From: Opitutaceae bacterium
GTDB lineage: Bacteria > Verrucomicrobiota > Verrucomicrobiia > Opitutales > Opitutaceae
Length of the DNA stretch: 64,000 nt
Reading direction: 5' to 3'
Assembly (NCBI GenBank): GCA_028284385.1
Contig: JANQRT010000072.1
Location: forward strand, 62,001 to 126,000
Part shown: piece by piece, positions 28,191 to 35,646 of the stretch
Layout: each line of letters starts with the position of its first letter
How positions within the stretch are numbered: position 1 is the stretch's first letter
The notes under the pieces: generated by a model
The model's database searches: none
What the model was told of the DNA's origin: nothing
What the model saw: only the letters and a program-made list of their open reading frames with translations
Position numbers and translations under genes: made by a program

Positions 28191-28231
28191 TGTTTAAGGT
28201 CTAAGTTACAACAGATTGAAATGAGGAGGGA

Positions 28232-28978
28232 TCACATCGCCATGCCGCCGTCAACGGTAAAAACTTGACCTGTGATATAATTCGCTTCTTCGGAAGCCAA
28301 ATAGGTTACCATATTGGCTATGTCCTCGGATTTACCCATGCGCTTGAGGGGGATCATGGGTAGAATCTTGTCCATAGCCGCGTCGGCTATATCGGCTGTC
28401 ATATCGGTTTCGATGAAGCCGGGAGCCACTGCGTTGGCCGTGACGTTTCTCGACGCCAATTCCTTCGCAAGGCTCTTGGTGAAACCGATCATCCCGGCTT
28501 TGGCCGCAGCGTAGTTGGTCTGACCCGCATTACCCATGATACCGCTCACAGAAGTGATGTTTATAATGCGGCCCCAACGCTTCCTGGTCATTGGTCTAGC
28601 CAGGCCTTTAACCCAGAAAAAACAGCTATTGAGATTGGTGTTTATGACATCCGTCCAATCCTCCTCGGACATGCGAAACAGCAGGTTGTCCTTGGTGATC
28701 CCGGCATTATTAACCAGGATATCGATGTTCTGATGAGCTTCCAGCAATTCCTCGCAACAACTAGCAACCGCAGCTCCATCAGAGACATCAACTGCCTTGG
28801 CGATAGCCTTTCCACCCGAAGCGTTGATGGCATCGGCCGCAGAGCCACAGGAGGATTCCGATCGTGAAACGCAAATGACGGTCACTCCCTCTTTGGCAAG
28901 AGATTCAGCGATAGCTCGGCCAATTCCGCGGCCAGCTCCCGTTACAAGCGCAACTTTATCTTCAAATGTAAGACTCAT
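28232..28978 (-). CDS. fabG: 3-oxoacyl-ACP reductase
   Basis: 248 residues from Met 28978 (MSLTFEDKVALVTGAGRGIG), the usual FabG length; an in-frame Met at 29017 would add 13 untypical residues. It is an NADPH-dependent short-chain dehydrogenase that reduces 3-oxoacyl-ACP. It has the TGxxxGIG dinucleotide motif at 13-20, VNNAGITKDNLLFRM, the catalytic Ser region INITSVSGIMGNAGQTNYAAAKAG with YxxxK, and VAPGFIETDMT. It begins the leftward fatty acid cluster and diverges from the pseudouridine synthase across about 230 bases. Confidence 0.95.
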   Translation of the reverse strand: MSLTFEDKVALVTGAGRGIGRAIAESLAKEGVTVICVSRSESSCGSAADAINASGGKAIAKAVDVSDGAAVASCCEELLEAHQNIDILVNNAGITKDNLLFRMSEEDWTDVINTNLNSCFFWVKGLARPMTRKRWGRIINITSVSGIMGNAGQTNYAAAKAGMIGFTKSLAKELASRNVTANAVAPGFIETDMTADIADAAMDKILPMIPLKRMGKSEDIANMVTYLASEEANYITGQVFTVDGGMAM

Positions 28979-29192
28979 ATGAAAATCGATCGGATTAAGA
29001 GTATGAAATCGCGGCAAAGGGCCAAAATGAGACAGGAGGCAACAGGTGTATACTCGAAGAACGGATTGGCAATGCTTGTTTTACAGCGACGTCACAATAG
29101 AATTGGAATTAGAAGCAGTTCCATGTAAAGAGACGCCTTAACGGCGAAATGCCCGAAATAAAGAATTTGCATGGTATCTCATATGCTAGACT

Positions 29193-29197
29193 TTCAG
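29193..29197 (+). promoter_or_regulatory. ribosome binding site deciding the pseudouridine synthase start
   Basis: AGGAG lies about a dozen bases before ATG at 29210, which begins MADGDQSIRVQKYL, the natural family start. The alternative ATGs at 29171 and 29183 lack such a site. Clear Shine-Dalgarno sequences are uncommon in this window, so this one is informative. Confidence 0.5.
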
Positions 29198-29209
29198 GAG
29201 CAATTGCTA

Positions 29210-29962
29210 ATGGCAGACGGAGATCAATCGATACGGGTCCAGAAATACCTGGCCAACCAAGGAGTATGCTCGAGAAGAGCGGCAGAAAAGACCATCGAGG
29301 CGGGAGGCGTTTCGATTAATGGCCAGACTGCCCAACTGGGGGATAGAGTGTTGCCCGGAAAGGATCGCGTGGTCTACGAAGGTCGCAATATCCGCTTCAA
29401 GAAACCGGAATCCATAACCATCGCCCTAAACAAGCCGAAGGGCTTCGTCTGCAGCAATGACGACCCTTATAACGACCGCACGGTATTCGATCTTCTACCT
29501 GCCGAATTTTCCAAAAACCGCCTGTTCTGCGCAGGCCGACTGGATGTGGATAGCGAGGGCCTGCTTATTCTGACCAACGATGGCGACTTGGCCAATCAGC
29601 TAATGCACCCTTCAAGCCTTGTAGTGAAACGCTACCAAGTCTGGCTCAAGCAACCCTACCCGAAAGAAAGGCTCTCCAAACTCGTCAATGGCATCACTTT
29701 CGAGGGGGAGCGACTGAAAGTCGAGCAGGCTCGCTTTCTTGGAAGCAAGACCAAAGAGACCTCAACGGAACTCGATGTGGCTATGCACCACGGCAAGAAA
29801 CGGGAGATTCGTAGACTCTTCACCGCCCTGGGCTATGACGTTAAAAGGTTAAAAAGGTATCAAATTGGCAGATACAGCATCAAAGGCATACCTAAGGGAG
29901 CCGGAATTTCCTTGCAGAAAAGCGATATAAGGAAACTTTTTCAATACGACGAAAAGCTATGA
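29210..29962 (+). CDS. RsuA/RluB family pseudouridine synthase
   Basis: About 250 residues from Met 29210. It isomerises a specific uridine in rRNA to pseudouridine. An N-terminal S4 RNA-binding domain (IRVQKYLANQGVCSRRAAEK through GVSINGQTAQLGDRV) is followed by the catalytic domain with the GRLDVDSEGLLILTNDGDLA block; D112 (numbered from Met 29210) is the catalytic aspartate. KKREIRRLFTALGYDVKRLKR is the conserved C-terminal motif of the RsuA/RluB/RluE/RluF group. S4 plus length favours RluB (23S rRNA) but RsuA or RluF are not excluded. Its stop overlaps the next start by four bases (ATGA). Confidence 0.92.
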   Translation: MADGDQSIRVQKYLANQGVCSRRAAEKTIEAGGVSINGQTAQLGDRVLPGKDRVVYEGRNIRFKKPESITIALNKPKGFVCSNDDPYNDRTVFDLLPAEFSKNRLFCAGRLDVDSEGLLILTNDGDLANQLMHPSSLVVKRYQVWLKQPYPKERLSKLVNGITFEGERLKVEQARFLGSKTKETSTELDVAMHHGKKREIRRLFTALGYDVKRLKRYQIGRYSIKGIPKGAGISLQKSDIRKLFQYDEKL

Positions 29963-30711
29963 AGCACAGACAGACAATCGCGATTATCGCCGCGGCTTTT
30001 TTAGCCGCGTCCCCAGGCCTCCAAGCTCAAGAATCCATACCCGTTTATTTGTCTCCCGATGCCGAATCCAAAATTGTCGGCAATCTCGAGTCGCTCTCAT
30101 TAGCCGTTACTGCCGAATGGCCTGATGGAACCGAGCCTTTTTCAGGCTGGCGTCCCATTTATTATCAAGGATCTTTCGAAGTGTATGTGAGTAGTCATGA
30201 CATTTCAAAGGATCTGACGCCAAAGCCTGGCGCCGCCTATCTGATGTCTCCCGATGCGGACGCCCAGATTCTCGCCATAGCGACGGCTGAAGACAACTCC
30301 GACCTCCTGGCCGTCGATCCGCGATTTTGTAAGGTTCAAGTCGAGACAATCATTCTCGCCTACATTCAAGACATAGTGGCAGAACCTCAAGAAGCGGAAG
30401 AAACGGCAAAAAAGGAAGAGCCTGAGTCGTCGGAAATCGTCTTGACGGCAGAGGAAACCGAACCGGCTAAAATCCTGGAAGGAAAGCTGGTCGCCACCTC
30501 TTTGATTGAAAGCAAGAAAACGGGTTTCGCCTACAAGCTGATAAACGATCAGAAAAAGACGATTGCTTTTCTGGATACAAGCACGCTTCCCGAATTCATA
30601 CTGCTTCGCGACTATGTGGAGACCAAATCTCAAGCTTCGGGCAAGTTGATTCCTCAAGAAAAGATCGCCTCGCTCGTTTTGCAGGTCACGGCTCTCAAGA
30701 AGCTTGATTAA
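29959..30711 (+). CDS. exported protein of unknown function, SH3-like N-terminal part
   Basis: 250 residues with a clear signal peptide (KHRQTIAIIAAAFLAASPGLQA, cleavage before QESIPVY), so periplasmic or outer-membrane associated. Residues about 25-85 (VYLSPDAESKIVGNL, AVTAEWPDGTEPFSGWRPIYYQGSFEVYV) resemble a bacterial SH3-type domain, and the pattern LMSPDADAQILAIA begins a second similar segment. A Glu-rich linker (PQEAEETAKKEEPESSE) near 140-160 leads to a C-terminal domain with a possible OB-like strand pattern (LEGKLVATSLIESKKTGFAYKL). Translation is coupled to the pseudouridine synthase. I know no named family for the whole protein. Confidence 0.65.
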   Translation: MKHRQTIAIIAAAFLAASPGLQAQESIPVYLSPDAESKIVGNLESLSLAVTAEWPDGTEPFSGWRPIYYQGSFEVYVSSHDISKDLTPKPGAAYLMSPDADAQILAIATAEDNSDLLAVDPRFCKVQVETIILAYIQDIVAEPQEAEETAKKEEPESSEIVLTAEETEPAKILEGKLVATSLIESKKTGFAYKLINDQKKTIAFLDTSTLPEFILLRDYVETKSQASGKLIPQEKIASLVLQVTALKKLD

Positions 30712-30863
30712 AATCCAAGCTGACCTTGGGCCAAAAGGATCTTTCAATTGGTCAACTTTAAACGAGACGTGAAATAGGCGCGTATCGTCGAGGCCCAAGC
30801 TTTCGAATTGCAGAATCGCTTTTAATGGATTGGTTTATCCTATTCTCCTCCAATTTTCGTTAA

Positions 30864-31997
30864 ATGAGCGACTTCTCCAATAAACAGCGAACCGTTCTGG
30901 TCGTCGACGACGAGCCGATAAATATTCAATTGCTTCAAAGGAAGCTGGAATGGGATGGTATCCGTGTTCTCACTGCAGACAACGGACAGGATTGCCTTGA
31001 TCAAGCCAAGGCCGAAAGGCCGGACTTGATTTTGCTAGACGTGATGATGCCAGGGATGGATGGCTTCGAGGTATGCCAGAAGCTGAGAGATGAAGAAGCG
31101 ACCAAGGCAATACCCGTCATCTTCGTCACGGCTCACAATTCGAAGCAGGGTAAACTGGAAGGCCTGGAAGCGGGTGCCGTCGACTATATCACCAAACCCA
31201 TCGATTTGGACGAGACCATCGCTCGAGTACGAACTCAACTGAACTTTCTCTCGATCAATCAGGAAAACATCGACCTGACTCGGCGGCTGGGGGAGTCGAG
31301 AAGAGCTGCAGCCATCGGCGCATTAACGCAGGGAATCGCTCATAACCTTAACAATCTGCTGGGCGTCGTAATGGGCTATCTGGAGTTGGCCAAGGCCAAT
31401 CATAAGGATCCGGAAAAGGTATTGAAAAACATAGCGCGGGTCGAGACCGCCGGAAATCGCATTGTAGGAATTATCAAACAGCTGAGCTCCGTGGCATTCA
31501 CAACAAGACTGCCCCTTAATGAAATTCCGCTAGACGAATTGCTCGAAGGCAGCTTGCGTAGGGCAAAAGAGGATACAAGTAGAGATTACGCAGTAACGAT
31601 CAACAACGAATTGGACAAGGCGACTCTCAAAACCAACATAGAGGCATTCGAAGACACGCTTTCCAAACTCATCATCAACGCATGGGAAAGCTATGATACG
31701 ATGAACGTCGAAGAAAGGCCCATCGTTCTCAATGTGAGGCATTCTCAGGATGGCGAGAATCTTGAATTCACTTTGGTGGACCGAGGATGCGGCGTTGATA
31801 CTGAAATCGAGGAAAACATGTATGAGCCGTTTATCAGTACAAAAAATACGGTGGGAGTGGGAATGGGCCTTACCGTCGCTAGACACTCCATTCGAACGCT
31901 AGGTGGCGAAATTTCGATTAGGTCCGACAAGGAAAAAGGAGAAACCATCGTGACTTTCAACCATCCCTGCTCCCAAAACGGATCGAGTCCCTCATGA
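30864..31997 (+). CDS. receiver domain-histidine kinase fusion
   Basis: 377 residues, cytoplasmic, no membrane segment. An N-terminal receiver domain (1-125) has the acidic pair DDE at 15-17, phosphoacceptor D59 in LILLDVMMPGMDG and K111 in YITKP. A short coiled linker follows, then a dimerisation/phosphoacceptor helix with H160 in ALTQGIAHNLNNLLG and a HATPase domain with N-box KLIINAWESYD, DRGCGVD and the G2 box TKNTVGVGMGLTVARHSI. This receiver-first, kinase-last order suggests a relay component that receives phosphate or is allosterically controlled by an upstream kinase. The residue after the histidine is Asn rather than Asp/Glu. It overlaps proC by four bases. No partner regulator is adjacent. 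Confidence 0.88.
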   Translation: MSDFSNKQRTVLVVDDEPINIQLLQRKLEWDGIRVLTADNGQDCLDQAKAERPDLILLDVMMPGMDGFEVCQKLRDEEATKAIPVIFVTAHNSKQGKLEGLEAGAVDYITKPIDLDETIARVRTQLNFLSINQENIDLTRRLGESRRAAAIGALTQGIAHNLNNLLGVVMGYLELAKANHKDPEKVLKNIARVETAGNRIVGIIKQLSSVAFTTRLPLNEIPLDELLEGSLRRAKEDTSRDYAVTINNELDKATLKTNIEAFEDTLSKLIINAWESYDTMNVEERPIVLNVRHSQDGENLEFTLVDRGCGVDTEIEENMYEPFISTKNTVGVGMGLTVARHSIRTLGGEISIRSDKEKGETIVTFNHPCSQNGSSPS

Positions 31998-32797
31998 GAA
32001 TCGGATTTCTCGGAGCGGGCAATCTTGCTCGAGCCATGGTACAGTCGCTTCTCAAGGAAGGCGACCAGACGCCAAGCGATCTAAGATGTCTCTCGGGTTC
32101 AGGAGCAACAGCACAACGTCTATCTGACGATCTGGGAATTGCATTGGCTGAATCGAGACAAGATCTTTTCGAGCAATCCGATATAATCGTATTGGCTTTT
32201 AAACCACAACACTTGGAAACGATTAGCGAAGAAGACTCGAAACTAGCTAGCGGCAAGCTCATCATTTCAGTCTTGGCAGGCAGAACGTTGAATTCCCTTT
32301 CAGACCACTTTCCCAGCGCCAGAAACATTGCTCGCGTAATGCCCAACACGCCCGCCAAAATCGGGAAGGGCGTTAGCGCGTTTTGCTATGCCGAGAACCC
32401 TTCAGAAGAAGACAAAGCATCGGTTGAAAGTCTGCTAGAGTCTTTTGGATACGCGTATCAAGTCGACGAGCCCCAAATGCATATCGCGACCGCTCTTAGC
32501 GGTTGCGGACCTGCGTTGTTTTTCAGATTTATTGACGTGCTGGCCAACGCGGCAGCGGAAAAAGGCATTCCGAAGGATCTCGCTCTCGAAGTCGCCATCA
32601 AAACAGGACTTGGCTCCTTAGAACTCATGCGGCAATCAAATCAGGATCCTCAGACCTTGATCGACGAAGTTGTGTCGCCTAACGGTGTTACCCATGCCCT
32701 ATTGGAGAGTTTAAAGAATAGCGATTGGCATTACGGTTTAGAAAATGGCATTACGGATGCCGTAAACCGCTCAATCGAATTGGCGGGAGAACGCTAA
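31994..32797 (+). CDS. proC: pyrroline-5-carboxylate reductase
   Basis: 267 residues, standard. It reduces pyrroline-5-carboxylate to proline using NAD(P)H. It has the Rossmann start RIGFLGAGNLARAMVQSL, FKPQHLE, RVMPNTPAKIGKGVSAFC and the substrate-site helix ALSGCGPALFFRFIDVLANAA, and VVSPNGVTHALLESL (the conserved SPGGTT-type loop reads SPNGVT). The overlapping start with the kinase gene (ATGA) implies co-transcription. Confidence 0.94.
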   Translation: MRIGFLGAGNLARAMVQSLLKEGDQTPSDLRCLSGSGATAQRLSDDLGIALAESRQDLFEQSDIIVLAFKPQHLETISEEDSKLASGKLIISVLAGRTLNSLSDHFPSARNIARVMPNTPAKIGKGVSAFCYAENPSEEDKASVESLLESFGYAYQVDEPQMHIATALSGCGPALFFRFIDVLANAAAEKGIPKDLALEVAIKTGLGSLELMRQSNQDPQTLIDEVVSPNGVTHALLESLKNSDWHYGLENGITDAVNRSIELAGER

Positions 32798-32806
32798 TCC
32801 CAAGCT

Positions 32807-33382
32807 ATGAACCTGCTTTCCCATGCTCTGCTTTCGAGAGCTGAGCCGGACGACGTCCTGACCGTCAACGTGCTATGGGATTTCCTGTCCAAAGACCTTC
32901 GTCAGGATTCCAGGGAATTCGTTCAAAGAGGAGCCTTGATCCATCGCGTAATCGACCGAGAAACCGACACTTCAGAGGAGTTTCAGTCCGCGTTGAAACT
33001 CGTCTCCAGGAAACGAGAAAGCGTTGCCGGGATTGTAGTGGATATGGGACTCGACTACGCCTTGTATCGCGAATGGGATTTCTATTGCCCTGATTTACGT
33101 AGTCGCATTATCGATACACTATATGAAAGAATGAGAGAAACCGCTCACGCTTTAGGGGCAGAAGCAGAGAGACTGATTTCCGCTATGAGAAACGGCAATT
33201 GGTTTAAGGCTTACGGCGAACCGAGCGGGCTGGAAGAGGTCTTTAAACGAATGGCGAGCCGCAATCGATTTCTAGAGGTCATCGTAGGGGCCGAAGAGGA
33301 AATCGTTTCCGAAGTCGATTCCTATGCGAAGCTCATGAGATCCTTGTATCCGAAAATCCAGGGCATGGTTAATGACCTGTAG
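32807..33382 (+). CDS. acyl carrier protein phosphodiesterase-like protein (AcpH family)
   Basis: 191 residues, the normal size of AcpH (formerly DUF479) proteins. AcpH removes the 4'-phosphopantetheine group from holo-ACP. Supporting motifs: the N-terminal MNLLSHALLSR (usual form MNFLAHLxLA), VNVLWDFLSKDLRQ (usual GNLLGDFVKG), GALIHRVIDRETDTSEEF (the His/Asp metal motif LHRxIDxFTD) and VVDMGLDYALYREWDFY (usual DxxxDHxLxxxW; the His is replaced here, giving DYAL). It begins 9 bases after proC. Enzyme activity is likely but the altered motif leaves doubt. Confidence 0.8.
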   Translation: MNLLSHALLSRAEPDDVLTVNVLWDFLSKDLRQDSREFVQRGALIHRVIDRETDTSEEFQSALKLVSRKRESVAGIVVDMGLDYALYREWDFYCPDLRSRIIDTLYERMRETAHALGAEAERLISAMRNGNWFKAYGEPSGLEEVFKRMASRNRFLEVIVGAEEEIVSEVDSYAKLMRSLYPKIQGMVNDL

Positions 33383-33397
33383 AAATGGAAAAGAGCT

Positions 33398-34270
33398 TTA
33401 TACCTTCTTTACGAGACACCACATGTTGTCGCTCGTAGGCATACGATCGAGGAAGCCCATCTTTTCGATACGGAAGCCACAAGCTTCGATCATGCTCTTG
33501 AGAGATTGGGGGGTGAAATAGTTCACATGGTCAGGATAGCGAAAGCCGCACCATTTTTCCTGGCGAATCCTGCGATTCAAACTCCCGAAATTTGGCACCT
33601 TAATCGTAGCCAAGCCACCTGTCTTCAATTTTCGGTGACACATTCTTAGTAATGGCATGGGATTAATCTCATGCTCTAGGAAGGCGCACATGATTGCGTA
33701 GTCGAAAAACGAATCATCATAGCTTTCCAGACCTCCGATAGCATCGCTCTGCACAACTCGTCCAGCATAGGGTTCGACTCGCTCGGCCGCATGGACGGCA
33801 AGGCCTTTCGATATTTCGACCCCATAGGGCACAGCCTCAATACCGTATTGACCCTTTAGGATATCCATCGTCTCGCCTAGAACGCGACCGTGAGAACATC
33901 CAATATCGACAAATCTTAACGGACTATCGGAATCTTTTCGAGTCCGGTCTAGCTCTCGCAGGATTTTAACAGCCCGAACCACCATGCCATGCTTCTTTCT
34001 TCGAAGAAATTTGCGGAGTCCTTTTCCTGCTGAACTCAAAGCGGAAACCACTGGCTCGGCTTCTTTACGACGTTTTCGCTCATCCTCAATGGTTTTCTCC
34101 CAAGCGAAATCCTCTTCGAATGCCTCATAGACTGGAGGGTTCTCAAGATACACGAAACCGGTCTCGGAACACTGCTTAATCAACCATCCATCCTTTGAAT
34201 AGCGGTCTAAGGTCTTACTGGGAGTATTCCTTTCCGCAAGCGGAGAGTGTCTTATCAGCGACTCGGCCAT
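33398..34270 (-). CDS. class I SAM-dependent methyltransferase
   Basis: 290 residues. The C-terminal two thirds is a Rossmann methyltransferase of the Methyltransf_23 type: the SAM-binding motif RFVDIGCSHGRVLGETM, YGVEISKGLAVHAAERV, DYAIMCAFLEHEINPMPLL, KTGGLATIKVPNFGSLNRRI and DHVNYFTPQSLKSMIEACGF. This pattern is frequent in cell-surface polysaccharide and quinone-type methyltransferases; the phrase HVNYFTPQSL is typical of those near sugar-modifying genes. The N-terminal 100 residues (YSKDGWLIKQCSETGFVYL, then a basic stretch GKGLRKFLRRKKHG) have no cysteine zinc cluster, unlike many relatives. The substrate is unknown. It converges with the AcpH-like gene and is separated from the respiratory operon by 87 bases. 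Confidence 0.85.
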   Translation of the reverse strand: MAESLIRHSPLAERNTPSKTLDRYSKDGWLIKQCSETGFVYLENPPVYEAFEEDFAWEKTIEDERKRRKEAEPVVSALSSAGKGLRKFLRRKKHGMVVRAVKILRELDRTRKDSDSPLRFVDIGCSHGRVLGETMDILKGQYGIEAVPYGVEISKGLAVHAAERVEPYAGRVVQSDAIGGLESYDDSFFDYAIMCAFLEHEINPMPLLRMCHRKLKTGGLATIKVPNFGSLNRRIRQEKWCGFRYPDHVNYFTPQSLKSMIEACGFRIEKMGFLDRMPTSDNMWCLVKKV

Positions 34271-34357
34271 GGTACGAGAACGTAGCTATGCTGTCACAAG
34301 TCGATCAAGTGAAAAATCCGGACGAACCTGCCGGTCAAACCAGCCTATTCAATCAAG

Positions 34358-35026
34358 TTACTCGAAATAACTCTGAAGCTCGGGTCCGGTCCAAGGTCCT
34401 CTCGAACCAATCTCGTCTTTGACCGCAGCGACCTGGTCAGCGGTCACCTCGCTGGCTTCATTGCCCCAGGATTGGCGAATATAGGTCACAATGTTAGCCA
34501 CAGACTGATCATCCAGATCAGCTACCATACTGACCATGTTCCCATTGTAAGGTTGACCTTTTACCGTTATCGGACCTCCCAGGCCTGCCAGGACCACTTT
34601 GATGGGAAGAGAGCTCTCTTCATGCAGAACCCATTCCGACCCAGCCAGAGGGGGGAAGTTGCCTGCCATTCCCTCGCCATTCGCCATATGACAAGAAGCG
34701 CAGCGAGCCGTAAAAAGCTCCTGACCCAACTCGTAAGGCGATTTAACGACGCCAGCCCCAGCTGGCTCCCAAGTATTGAAGGCATGGATAGCGCCACGCT
34801 CGCTTAAATACATCTGAGCGTCGTATCCAGCCATATGGCGACGCAGGTAAAACCAGGCGAACACAACGACCAGGATAAGAGCCATCGAGGAGAAAAAGGC
34901 GATAGGAGAACCGGCTACGTGCTGCCGCCTTAGGCGAGCGTGTTCACGCACAATGCTTTCATCAGAAGCCTTGCTCTCGTCAATTCCCGGCAGATTCAAT
35001 TTGTCTGGAACTTCTTCGCTCATCAA
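34358..35026 (-). CDS. membrane-anchored monoheme cytochrome c (cbb3-subunit-III-like)
   Basis: 222 residues. It has an N-terminal cytoplasmic tail, one membrane anchor (SPIAFFSSMALILVVVFAWFYL, about 41-62), then a periplasmic class I cytochrome c domain with heme site CASCHM, ADLDDQSVANIVTYIRQSWGN as the C-terminal helix, and a Met ligand probably in NGNMVSMV. It is the last gene of the long leftward act operon; its start overlaps the CcoO-like gene by four bases. By position it corresponds to CcoP of a cbb3 oxidase, but it has one heme rather than two. It is probably an electron carrier of the complex. Confidence 0.85.
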   Translation of the reverse strand: MMSEEVPDKLNLPGIDESKASDESIVREHARLRRQHVAGSPIAFFSSMALILVVVFAWFYLRRHMAGYDAQMYLSERGAIHAFNTWEPAGAGVVKSPYELGQELFTARCASCHMANGEGMAGNFPPLAGSEWVLHEESSLPIKVVLAGLGGPITVKGQPYNGNMVSMVADLDDQSVANIVTYIRQSWGNEASEVTADQVAAVKDEIGSRGPWTGPELQSYFE

Positions 35027-35646
35027 AGACCAATTTTCTCCGGATTAGGAGCCTCCGGCAGATCGTAGTCGACCTGTAGACTCAACATATAAGCCACCAG
35101 AGCTTCGGCTCTACGCGAAGGTACAATCTGATAGCCCGACTCGACGGCAAACTCCTCCGGCAGGTTCAATGCCCGATCGGATTTCTGTCCCATGACGGCA
35201 GTCTTGTCATAGAGAAACGAATACGAAGGCATATTCGAGCCTTTGGAGGTTATCTGAGGATTATAGAAATGCAAATGATGCCACTCGCGATCCCGATCTC
35301 CAGCAGCGGCGTTCGACAAGTCGGGTCCCAAACGACGATCGCCGATCAGACTTGGCGATTGATCGATGTAATCTCTAGCAACCGATTGCCGGGAGCCCCA
35401 GCCACGCTGTATATCAAAGCCCGATTCGAGACGCGATTGCTGAGTGTGACAAGATACGCATCCCATTTGCTGATACACTTGCCTACCCTGTTCAGCCTCT
35501 CCGGGAAGAAGTCGGGGCATCCGTTCGGAATCTGAAAAATAAGCCGCAAGCTGGCCGCTTTCCTGCACAGGTTTGTGGACAAGATTAGCCCATGAAAATG
35601 CTAGAACGATAAAAACGCCTATAAAAATGAAAGGGCCTCGATTCAC
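35023..35646 (-). CDS. CcoO-like membrane-anchored monoheme cytochrome c
   Basis: 207 residues with one N-terminal membrane anchor (PFIFIGVFIVLAFSWANLV) and a periplasmic domain close to cbb3 oxidase subunit II (CcoO/FixO). It shows GRQVYQQMGCVSCHTQQ with an intact CXXCH heme site, then SLIGDRRLGPDLSNAA, REWHHLHFYNPQ and GSNMPSYSFLY, which supplies the Met ligand. These are the classic CcoO blocks (RTGPDL, WH..H..NP, MP.Y). Both flanking overlaps are four bases, so expression is tightly coupled to the CcoN-like gene. The CcoO features are retained although its partner has lost its metal ligands. Confidence 0.88.
   Translation of the reverse strand: MNRGPFIFIGVFIVLAFSWANLVHKPVQESGQLAAYFSDSERMPRLLPGEAEQGRQVYQQMGCVSCHTQQSRLESGFDIQRGWGSRQSVARDYIDQSPSLIGDRRLGPDLSNAAAGDRDREWHHLHFYNPQITSKGSNMPSYSFLYDKTAVMGQKSDRALNLPEEFAVESGYQIVPSRRAEALVAYMLSLQVDYDLPEAPNPEKIGL

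Noticed and set aside
30205..30798. 197-codon leftward open frame
   Set aside because: It is opposite the exported SH3-like protein, which has a signal peptide and coupled translation with its neighbour.
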